Source: Bacillota bacterium
GTDB lineage: Bacteria > Bacillota > Desulfitobacteriia > Desulfitobacteriales > Desulfitobacteriaceae
Direction of reading: 5' to 3'
Assembly: GCA_023390635.1 (NCBI GenBank)
Contig: JAEWCM010000164.1
Span: 1 to 12,966 of the forward strand
Length of the DNA stretch: 12,966 nt
The translations under genes and the position numbers were made by a program. How positions within the stretch are numbered: position 1 is the stretch's first letter; the number at the start of each line of letters is the position of its first letter. Below, piece by piece: positions 7,091 through 12,966 of this stretch. The notes under the pieces are model-generated. The model saw only the letters and a program-made list of their open reading frames with translations, was not told the DNA's origin and ran no database searches.

Positions 7091-8263
7091 ATGGATCAGC
7101 TTTCAATTTATCTACCACCTTTTGCAGGTGATTATTCCGGAGTCTGTTCAGCTCTGTATGAGCTGAATTCTCTGATTATTATTGATGATGCTTCGTGTTG
7201 TACCCGCAATTATGTGACTTATGACGAGCCGCGCTGGACTAAAAACAAGAAGGCAGCCTTTGGTTCCCACCTGAGAACGATTGAAGCGGTCCTTGGTGAT
7301 GAGGAGAGGCTGATCAAGCAGACTCTTGAAGCAGTTCGTGAACTTGCCCCTGAGTTTGTTGCCTTGTTGGGCAGTCCCATACCGGCGATTATCGGCAGGG
7401 ACATGGCAGGCATCGCGAGAGAAATTGAGGAGAGAAGCGGCATCCCTGCTTTGGGATTCAATACCACCGGTTTTTCTTATTACAACAAGGGGATCTCTGA
7501 TGCATTGTTAAAGGTCTTGCAGCGTTTTACGGTTTCTCGGACTAAGAAAGCGGAGGGGCATGTGAATATTCTCGGACTGACCCCTCTGGATTTTTCTGCT
7601 AATGACAATGGAAAAAACCTGATCAGACTGTTGGAGGAGAATGGCTTCCATGTGGCTTGCAGTTTTTGGATGGAGGCTGACCTGGACCGGGTGCGCAGAG
7701 CTGCCTCTGCCGAGGTGAACTTGGTCGTGTCCCAATCGGGATGGGCGGGAGCCCGGTATATGTATGAACACTATGGAATTCCTTATGTTGTGGCTTCTCC
7801 TGTGGGAGAAAAATACAGCCGGACAGTGATTGAAGCGTTGAAGCGAACGATGAAGGACGGGAAGAACAGCAATTTGAATAAAGCGTTGTCAGATGTTGCC
7901 GGCCCTTTGTCCTTGCTGATCATCGGGGATCAGGTCATTTCCAACTCCCTGCGGTCAGCCATGTACCAATTAGGCTGTTTTCAGAACATCACCGTCGCCA
8001 GCTTTTTTGCTCTCGAACCGGAGTTGGCCTTGCCTGGAGATCTGTTTCTGAAAAGTGAAAAACAGTTGTCAGAGCTGCTTAAAAGCGGGGATTACCGGGG
8101 AATGATTGCCGATCCTCTGATCGGCAGAATTCCGGCTGCAGTCAGCCTTGAATGCTATGATTTGCCTCATCCGGCGGTTTCCAGTTTACTTTATTGGAAT
8201 GATGTGCCCTTGTTGATTGGCAGGAAATTTGAAGAGAGTCTGCAAAACTGGATCGGCGGATGA
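7091..8263 (+). CDS. NifK-like nitrogenase component 1 subunit (group IV type)
   Basis: 390 residues (NifK is about 520), preceded by GGAAGGAGG at 7072-7080. It should pair with the NifD-like protein. The N-terminus 'LPPFAGDYSGVCSALYEL' followed by 'DDASCCTRNYVTYDEPRW' matches NifK's 'PLGAVLCALGF...HGSQGCVAYF': Cys37 falls at P-cluster Cys95, next to an extra Cys36. Cys19 is near but not at Cys70. The third ligand, Cys153 in 'TTCMAEVIGDD', is replaced: the block here reads 'GSPIPAIIGRD' with Pro96 at that place. Later, 'GHVNILGLTPLDF' begins the second Rossmann-like domain. The pair therefore offers about four to five cysteines for one shared cluster rather than an eight-iron P-cluster (inference). 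A separate NifK-like subunit distinguishes it from homodimeric CfbD. Confidence 0.88.
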   Translation: MDQLSIYLPPFAGDYSGVCSALYELNSLIIIDDASCCTRNYVTYDEPRWTKNKKAAFGSHLRTIEAVLGDEERLIKQTLEAVRELAPEFVALLGSPIPAIIGRDMAGIAREIEERSGIPALGFNTTGFSYYNKGISDALLKVLQRFTVSRTKKAEGHVNILGLTPLDFSANDNGKNLIRLLEENGFHVACSFWMEADLDRVRRAASAEVNLVVSQSGWAGARYMYEHYGIPYVVASPVGEKYSRTVIEALKRTMKDGKNSNLNKALSDVAGPLSLLIIGDQVISNSLRSAMYQLGCFQNITVASFFALEPELALPGDLFLKSEKQLSELLKSGDYRGMIADPLIGRIPAAVSLECYDLPHPAVSSLLYWNDVPLLIGRKFEESLQNWIGG

Positions 8264-8296
8264 CGGGAATTTAAGCGGAGGAAAGGAAAGATAGAG

Positions 8297-9499
8297 ATGA
8301 GTGAAAAGAAGGATTTGTCGGTAACCAGAGCGGAGGCTTTAGAATTATTGTTCGGTGCCTGGCAGCCGGAACGGAAATCGGAAGTAGTTTCCCTGCAGGA
8401 TGCTTTGGGAAGGGTTACGGCTCAGGCTGTTTATTCTCGGAATACCATGCCGGTTTACCGCACATCCCAGGTTGACGGCATAGCGGTTCGTTCCGCGGAT
8501 TTCCAGAGTGGACTACCTGACACCTTAGACTGGGTAAAGGGGATTCATTACGTTCAGGCCGACACAGGGGACGATTTTCCCGATGATTTTGATACGGTGA
8601 TCGCTGTGGAAGATATTAGCTATGACGGTGATGGTCATGTTTGTTTTGCCGAAGATTTTGTTTTTGAAAAAGGGGATTGTGTAAGGGGAGCGGGCACGGC
8701 GGTCCGGGCAGGGGATTTGATTGCGGAAGCCTTTGTCCGGCTGACACCGGTTCATCTGGCTATGCTGGCCTTGGGCGGAGTTTATCAATTGGAAGTTCTG
8801 AAGATGCTGAAGGTTGTTTATATACCGACGGGCAATGAACTGATCAATGCGGGAAACAAACCGGAACGGGGACAAAATATTGAAGCGAACGGTTTGATGG
8901 TAGCCTCTTTCTTGCGGCAATGGGGGGCGGAAACGATCTGTTATCCCATCATTAAGGATGATCCGGCAGAATTGGAACAGGCTTTGGATAATGCCTTGGC
9001 TGGGGCGGATATGGTTTTATTGAATGGCGGATCATCCAAAGGAGCGGAGGATTTTAACGCGGCTCTGCTGCAAAAAAAAGCCGGCCTGTACCGGCATGGT
9101 GTTAAAGCAATCCCGGGAAAGCCGGTAGCAATAGCGATGATTGACGGAAAACCGGTGATCAATATTCCTGGTCCCACCCTTGCCACTTTTCTGGCTATGG
9201 ATTGGTGCATCTCCGGATTGGTTCACCATTATTACGGCCTTCCTGCGCCTAAGCGTCCGAAGATAAAAGTTACACTGGAGAAACCGCTTAAGAAACGGCA
9301 GGATTACGAGTTTTATGTCAGACTGATCCTTAATGAGCAGGATGGCAGCTACAGAGGCACGCCTGTTGGCCGCGATCAAAGTATTCCCGATTCGATGCTA
9401 AAACCGAAGGCCCTTTTGATCGCTCCGATTGGAGTTCCCGGCTATGAGGCAGGCGAGGAGGTGGAAGCGGAATTACTGTGCGGGCATGAGTTTATCTGA
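8297..9499 (+). CDS. MoeA-like molybdopterin molybdotransferase homologue 2
   Basis: 400 residues, full MoeA length (E. coli 411), with ATG behind GGAGGAAAGG at 8277-8286. Closer to true MoeA than the gene at 743 and without its cysteine extension. Hand alignment to E. coli MoeA: Asp60 in 'TSQVDGIAV' at Asp59, 'PTGNELI' keeping Glu188, 'IIKDDPAEL' keeping Asp228, 'GGSSKGAEDF' at Asp259, 'IPGKP' keeping Lys279, and 'NIPGPT' at the GLPGNP loop. Differences: the GED of Asp142 reads GTA, and Lys275 is not clearly present. MoeA inserts Mo (or W) into molybdopterin-AMP; whether this protein does that or metallates another ligand is unknown. It sits between the NifK-like gene and the permease, in the middle of the operon. 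No other Moco synthesis gene (moaA-E, mogA, mobA) is in the window. Confidence 0.9.
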   Translation: MSEKKDLSVTRAEALELLFGAWQPERKSEVVSLQDALGRVTAQAVYSRNTMPVYRTSQVDGIAVRSADFQSGLPDTLDWVKGIHYVQADTGDDFPDDFDTVIAVEDISYDGDGHVCFAEDFVFEKGDCVRGAGTAVRAGDLIAEAFVRLTPVHLAMLALGGVYQLEVLKMLKVVYIPTGNELINAGNKPERGQNIEANGLMVASFLRQWGAETICYPIIKDDPAELEQALDNALAGADMVLLNGGSSKGAEDFNAALLQKKAGLYRHGVKAIPGKPVAIAMIDGKPVINIPGPTLATFLAMDWCISGLVHHYYGLPAPKRPKIKVTLEKPLKKRQDYEFYVRLILNEQDGSYRGTPVGRDQSIPDSMLKPKALLIAPIGVPGYEAGEEVEAELLCGHEFI

Positions 9500-9541
9500 T
9501 CTTTTCTCCATGAAGGATGGCCTGAAGCGCAAATCAGTCCA

Positions 9542-9550
9542 AGAGGAGGG
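9542..9550 (+). promoter_or_regulatory. Ribosome binding site for the permease TTG start
   Basis: AGAGGAGGG ends 6 bases before the in-frame TTG at 9557. A nearer ATG at 9553 is in another frame and reads only about 45 codons to a stop, so TTG is the likely start. The mismatch between the best-placed ATG and the permease frame may lower permease output. Confidence 0.55.
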
Positions 9551-9556
9551 ACATGA

Positions 9557-10588
9557 TTGAAAATTTGGAAAATCAGGAGCAACGAACATTTTGTGCTGAA
9601 GTTCATCATACTTGCATGCTTCACCGTGGTATTGTTCTTTGGGTCATTTATGGTGGGGCGTTACCCGATACCGCCCAAAACGGTCATTGATATTATTCTC
9701 TCTCAGTTTTTCCCCATATCCCAGTATTGGGATGGAACTCTGACAACAGTGGTGTTGCAGGTGCGTCTGCCCAGAATTGCGCTTGGTATCTTAGTAGGAG
9801 GAGCCCTGTCTGTTTCAGGTGCTTCCTATCAGACCCTGTTCAAGAATCCTATGGTCTCACCGGACATTTTGGGTGTATCGGCAGGTGCGGGCTTTGGTGC
9901 CGCTCTGGCCATGATCAACAATGCCTCGTGGTGGGAAATTCAGCTGACCGCCTTTCTATTTGGCATGCTGGCTGTAATTGCCGCATATGTTATTGCTTAT
10001 GTCTTCGGAAAGCAGACCATTACAGTGCTGATTCTGGGCGGAATCGTGGTTTCAAGTCTGTTTCAGGCTTTGATTTCTATCGTTAAGACTCTGGCCGATA
10101 CGGAGAATCAGCTGCCAGCCATTACGTTCTGGCTGATGGGAGGTTTGGGGAAAGGTTCTAATCAGGATGTTCTCCTTATGCTTCCGGCAATGGGACTGTC
10201 CCTGCTCCTGATCTTTCTATTCCGACACCAGGTCAATGCCCTGGCGGCGGGAGAGGATGAGGCAGCCACTATGGGGGTGAATGTGGCTCTGGTTAAGCTG
10301 GTTATCATTTGCAGCTCAACCTTGATGACGGTCTGCTCCGTCAGTATCTGCGGGATTATCGGCTGGGTGGGTATGGTCGTTCCTCATATTGCCCGCATGA
10401 TTACCGGAGCCAATTACTCAAAGCTGGTAGCCACCTCATTTTTCATCGGTGGAATTTTCCTGCTGCTCATTGATAACATCATTCGCGGTGTTGAAGGGGT
10501 GGAACTCCCGTTGGGCGTACTGACAGCATTAGTGGGTACTCCTGTCTTTGTCCTTCTTTTGTCCAGGGTAAAAAAGGGGTGGTCCTAA
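9557..10588 (+). CDS. FecCD/BtuC-type ABC transporter permease
   Basis: 343 residues, the family norm; forms a membrane homodimer with about ten helices per subunit. First hydrophobic helix at about residues 11-34. Family blocks seen: 'LPRIALGILVGGALSVSGAS' (71-90), 'QTLFKNPMVSPDILGVSAGA' (92-111), 'LAAGEDEAATMGVNV' (229-243), which is the cytoplasmic L-loop that meets the ATPase, and 'CGIIGWVGMVVPHIARMITG' (265-284). Members import ferric siderophores, heme, cobalamin and related chelates; a branch carries molybdate/tungstate. The stop overlaps the ATPase start (TAATG), so the two are translationally coupled. This is the only permease in view, while two ATPases and two binding proteins are present; a second permease gene is expected upstream of base 1. 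Start codon is TTG. Confidence 0.94.
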   Translation: MKIWKIRSNEHFVLKFIILACFTVVLFFGSFMVGRYPIPPKTVIDIILSQFFPISQYWDGTLTTVVLQVRLPRIALGILVGGALSVSGASYQTLFKNPMVSPDILGVSAGAGFGAALAMINNASWWEIQLTAFLFGMLAVIAAYVIAYVFGKQTITVLILGGIVVSSLFQALISIVKTLADTENQLPAITFWLMGGLGKGSNQDVLLMLPAMGLSLLLIFLFRHQVNALAAGEDEAATMGVNVALVKLVIICSSTLMTVCSVSICGIIGWVGMVVPHIARMITGANYSKLVATSFFIGGIFLLLIDNIIRGVEGVELPLGVLTALVGTPVFVLLLSRVKKGWS

Positions 10589-11376
10589 TGTTGAGTGTTA
10601 AAGAATTAAGCTTTTACTATCACCCAGACCGGATGATCCTGAAAAATATTTCTTTTGAACTGGACGACCATGAAATCCTATGCTTGCTCGGGCCGAACGG
10701 AACGGGAAAAACCACCTTACTCAGATGTATTCTTTCCCTGCATAAAACGAAAAAGGGAAGCATTACTTTGGATGGATGTGATTTAGCAAAGATTTCACCT
10801 AAAAACAGGGCCGCGATGATGGCCTATGTTCCCCAGGCTACTAATGTCACTTTTCCCTATGAAGCGGGGGAAATCGTAGAAATGGGGAGGGTAGCCCATC
10901 TGGGGCTGGGCGGCCGTCCAACGGCACAGGATCGCCGGCTTGCCGATGAAGCAATGGAGCAGATGGGAATTTTACACATGAAGGAATATCAGTTTAATGA
11001 AATGAGCGGAGGGGAGAAGCAAATGGCTCTGATTGCCAGGGCAATCGCCCAGCAGGCTAAAATCCTGGTGATGGACGAACCTACCGCCAATCTGGATTAT
11101 TGTAATCAGGTTAAGATGCTTAAAGTGATTAAGACGTTGGCCGAACAGGGGTATGCAATTTTGATGACTTCCCATTTTCCTGATCACGCATTTTTAGCTT
11201 GCAGCAAAGTAGTGCTGATGCGCGACGGAGTGATTATGGCTCAAGGTCTGCCCGATAACGTGGTGACCACCGGGAACCTGACCCGTCTTTATTCCACACC
11301 GGTCTGTGTGGCTGAGACAAGGTTGGAACTGACAGGTACCCTTACAAAGGTGTGTGTTCCGGTCATCAATGACTAA
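10588..11376 (+). CDS. ABC transporter ATP-binding protein, FecE/BtuD type 2
   Basis: 262 residues, complete. Walker A GPNGTGKTT (35-43), Q-loop Gln83 in 'AYVPQAT', ABC signature MSGGEKQ (139-145), Walker B ILVMDEP (159-165) and H-loop His196 in 'TSHFPDH'. It energises the permease at 9557, whose stop codon shares a base with this ATG (TAATG). An in-frame GTG at 10579 would extend it by three codons but lies inside the A/G-rich ribosome binding site (AAAAAGGGG, 10571-10579), so ATG 10588 is chosen. The C-terminal extension after about residue 230 ('NLTRLYSTPVCV') is shared with the paralogue at 1-717 and may be a small regulatory or dimerisation tail; that is inference. Confidence 0.96.
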   Translation: MLSVKELSFYYHPDRMILKNISFELDDHEILCLLGPNGTGKTTLLRCILSLHKTKKGSITLDGCDLAKISPKNRAAMMAYVPQATNVTFPYEAGEIVEMGRVAHLGLGGRPTAQDRRLADEAMEQMGILHMKEYQFNEMSGGEKQMALIARAIAQQAKILVMDEPTANLDYCNQVKMLKVIKTLAEQGYAILMTSHFPDHAFLACSKVVLMRDGVIMAQGLPDNVVTTGNLTRLYSTPVCVAETRLELTGTLTKVCVPVIND

Positions 11377-11396
11377 AAATAAAAGGAGAGAGTTTT

Positions 11397-12476
11397 ATGA
11401 AGTTCAGCAATAAAATAATTGCCTTCTTACTGACCCTGATGCTTACCATGGCCCTGGTTGCAGGGTGCGGACAAACTGCTTCCCAGTCTTCCGACAAAGG
11501 AAAGTCAGATTCGGCTTCCACGGAGCGCACAGTGACGGACATGGCCGGCCGGACCGTGACCTTACCTAAGGAAATCAACAAAATCGGAACCTTTGGAGCA
11601 ATCGGAGTGCTCAATGCTTTTGTTGAAACGATGGGTGCCGGGGATAAAATCTGCAATGAAGGCTCCCCTTCTTTTGTGAAGAGTCCCAGTTGGAGCAAAT
11701 ATCAATATCTGTTCACTCCTCAGATCAAAAATCTCAAGCCTTTTCAGGGAGCCGATAATGAATTGCTGATGGAGAATATTCTGGCAGAGAAGCCCGATGT
11801 TTGCCTGACCATGAGCGCCGACTTGACGGAACAACTGGAAAAGCAAGGATTAAAGGTAATTCAGCTTTCATGGACCAAAACAGAAGATGTCAAGAAGTGC
11901 ATTACGCTCCTGGGTGAAATACTCAACAAGCCGGACGTAGCTTCCGATTATCTGAAGTATTTTGATGATATGCTGGCAAAGGCGGAAAAACTAACCAAGG
12001 ACATCAAGAAAACGGATAAGAAAACGGTGGCTTACGGCACGGTCAGTCAATTTACCCAGCCTCATCTGATTGCCGAATGGTGGATTGACAAGGCTGGTGG
12101 GATCAGCGTGACAAATGAGGCGCGCGGCCAATCCACCACCGAATCATTGACTTATACTTTAGAGGATTTGCTCAAGTGGAATCCGGATGTGATGTTCGTC
12201 CCCACTGATTCGGAGAAAAAAGCAGTACTGGCTGATAACCGTCTGGCCGGGATCACTGCAGTTAAGAACGGAAAGATTTATGTAGTGCCCCGGATTGCCC
12301 ATGTATGGGGAAATCGTACCACAGAGCAGCCATTGACAATTATGTGGGCAATTAATAAGCTGTACCCCAATCTTGTATCAGATAAAGAGCTGGCTGACGA
12401 CATCTCCTATTTTTACAGCCATTTCTTCAAATATAACTTTACCAATGATCAGGTTAAGGAAATCATGGGCAAATAA
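11397..12476 (+). CDS. ABC transporter substrate-binding lipoprotein (FepB/BtuF type) 2
   Basis: 359 residues; lipoprotein signal peptide with a short basic start, a hydrophobic core 'IIAFLLTLMLTMAL' and lipobox VAGC with Cys24. The mature part opens with 'RTVTDMAGRTVTLP', the standard start of this family. It continues with 'ILAEKPDVCLTMSA' (end of lobe 1) and 'LLKWNPDVMFVPTD' (lobe 2), and has a conserved Trp-containing block 'HVWGNRTTEQPLTIMWAINK' where the first copy has 'SLWGSKLETALGVLTLAK'. Strong ribosome binding site AAAAGGAGAGAG at 11381-11392. It sits 20 bases after the ATPase and presumably feeds the permease at 9557. The differing pocket-side blocks of the two binding proteins suggest different or differently liganded cargo. 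Ligand unknown. Confidence 0.93.
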   Translation: MKFSNKIIAFLLTLMLTMALVAGCGQTASQSSDKGKSDSASTERTVTDMAGRTVTLPKEINKIGTFGAIGVLNAFVETMGAGDKICNEGSPSFVKSPSWSKYQYLFTPQIKNLKPFQGADNELLMENILAEKPDVCLTMSADLTEQLEKQGLKVIQLSWTKTEDVKKCITLLGEILNKPDVASDYLKYFDDMLAKAEKLTKDIKKTDKKTVAYGTVSQFTQPHLIAEWWIDKAGGISVTNEARGQSTTESLTYTLEDLLKWNPDVMFVPTDSEKKAVLADNRLAGITAVKNGKIYVVPRIAHVWGNRTTEQPLTIMWAINKLYPNLVSDKELADDISYFYSHFFKYNFTNDQVKEIMGK

Positions 12477-12481
12477 ACCTC

Positions 12482-12511
12482 ATTGCCTGATCTGCATTTC
12501 AGGCGGGCAAT
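12482..12511 (+). other. Intercistronic inverted repeat after binding protein 2
   Basis: In the 90-base gap before radical SAM gene 2, GCCTGA (12485-12490) pairs with TCAGGC (12499-12504) around an 8-base loop. An overlapping alternative pairs ATTGCC (12482-12487) with GGCAAT (12506-12511). No T-run follows, so it is not a standard terminator; it may protect the upstream message or attenuate the downstream gene. Only weakly supported, by eye. Confidence 0.3.
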
Positions 12512-12566
12512 ATCTGGTAAGGGACAGACGGCTCATGGACAATAATCTGATGAAAGAGGTATAGAA

Positions 12567-12966
12567 ATGGATCTGGATTTAACCTTAGAACAGGAATTAA
12601 CGAGAGATCAGGCGTTAGCTATTCTAAAGAATGGGCGTAACCCCCGTCAGGCTTGTGAATTATTTGCTCAGGCAGGAGAGGTGAGGGACAGGGAACTGGG
12701 AAAAGGTCTGTGGTGGTCGTCGGGAACAGGCGGGATTTTTCCCTGTAATGTAAGACCCCGCTGCGCCTTTTGTTCCTTTTATACTGAAAAGATGTTTCCC
12801 ATCGATGTGTTGCTGAGAGGGCTGGAGATCATTGAAGGTATGGGAATCCGGCAGTTCCATATCAGCGGGGGGACAGATTTGGACCAGGGGTATGATGAAC
12901 CTTTGCTGGAACTGGTCCGGACCATTAATGTTCACTCGGGAATAAAGCTGGAAATCAATCTGGGAC
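12567..12966 (+). CDS. Radical SAM protein, BioB/HmdB-like, CX5CX2C cluster motif (copy 2, 3' partial)
   Basis: Runs off the window end; 133 complete codons are visible and no stop is reached. ATG at 12567 follows AAAGAGGT at 12553-12560. N-terminal 'ELTRDQALAIL' is the usual BioB/HydE/HmdB-like helix. The cluster motif is Cys60, Cys66 and Cys69 in 'PCNVRPRCAFCSFY', the same CX5CX2C spacing as the protein at 3291, and the SAM-contact strand 'FHISGGTDL' matches that protein's 'FHLSGGTTL'. The two are clear but diverged paralogues, so they probably do two related steps, not the same one. Each follows a binding-protein gene. The family performs radical chemistry in cofactor synthesis; the substrate here is unknown. 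Confidence 0.85.
   Translation, partial: MDLDLTLEQELTRDQALAILKNGRNPRQACELFAQAGEVRDRELGKGLWWSSGTGGIFPCNVRPRCAFCSFYTEKMFPIDVLLRGLEIIEGMGIRQFHISGGTDLDQGYDEPLLELVRTINVHSGIKLEINLG

Noticed and set aside
5102..8263. True nitrogenase (nifHDK) for nitrogen fixation
   Set aside because: Both FeMo-cofactor ligands and most P-cluster ligands are missing, the D and K subunits are about 90 to 130 residues short, and no nifB, nifE or nifN is seen.
5102..8263. Light-independent protochlorophyllide reductase (BchLNB) or CfbCD
   Set aside because: No pigment or F430 synthesis genes are nearby. CfbD is a single-subunit homodimer, whereas here two distinct component 1 subunits are present.
9553..9690. ATG at 9553 with good spacing from the ribosome binding site as the permease start
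   Set aside because: It is out of frame with the permease and ends after about 45 codons. The TTG at 9557 opens straight into the first membrane helix.
1..12966. Insertion sequences, phage genes, CRISPR arrays or tRNAs
   Set aside because: No transposase or integrase motifs, no regularly spaced repeats and no tRNA-like cloverleaf were seen. Coding density is continuous.

Overview
The window looks like an anaerobic, Gram-positive-type bacterium (Bacillota, probably Clostridia; a Desulfitobacterium- or Peptococcaceae-like host would fit but is not proven). The reasons are strong GGAGG-type ribosome binding sites, TTG as well as ATG starts, substrate-binding proteins made as lipoproteins with a lipobox cysteine, base composition near half G+C by eye, and an oxygen-sensitive set of enzymes (nitrogenase-like proteins and radical SAM proteins).

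All twelve genes are on the + strand, with gaps from an overlap to 90 bases, so the window reads as the inside of one long operon running off both ends. Order: ABC ATPase 1 (5' end missing, 1-717), MoeA-like 1 with a cysteine-rich N-terminus (743-2062), substrate-binding lipoprotein 1 (2094-3221), radical SAM protein 1 (3291-4322), Crp/Fnr-type regulator (4368-5063), NifH-like (5102-5860), NifD-like (5862-7070), NifK-like (7091-8263), MoeA-like 2 (8297-9499), FecCD/BtuC-type permease (9557-10588), ABC ATPase 2 (10588-11376), substrate-binding lipoprotein 2 (11397-12476), and radical SAM protein 2 (12567 to the window end, 3' end missing).

The core is a three-subunit nitrogenase-like enzyme. 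The NifH-like protein keeps the P-loop and both [4Fe-4S] cysteines of a true Fe protein. The NifD/NifK-like pair is short and lacks both FeMo-cofactor ligands, so this is not a nitrogen-fixing nitrogenase; it belongs with the divergent 'group IV' relatives, whose known members reduce tetrapyrroles (CfbCD) or methylthio-alkanes (Mar). On both sides lie paralogous accessory sets: siderophore/corrinoid-type ABC importer parts, a MoeA-like protein and a BioB/HmdB-like radical SAM protein with a CX5CX2C cluster motif.

A reasonable inference is that the operon imports a metal chelate or cofactor precursor (FecBCD-type importers) and builds or remodels a metal-containing cofactor with radical SAM, MoeA-like and nitrogenase-like reductive steps, under an in-operon Crp-type regulator. 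Substrate and product cannot be read from the sequence. I see no tRNA, rRNA, CRISPR array, insertion sequence or phage gene. No intergenic stretch exceeds 90 bases.
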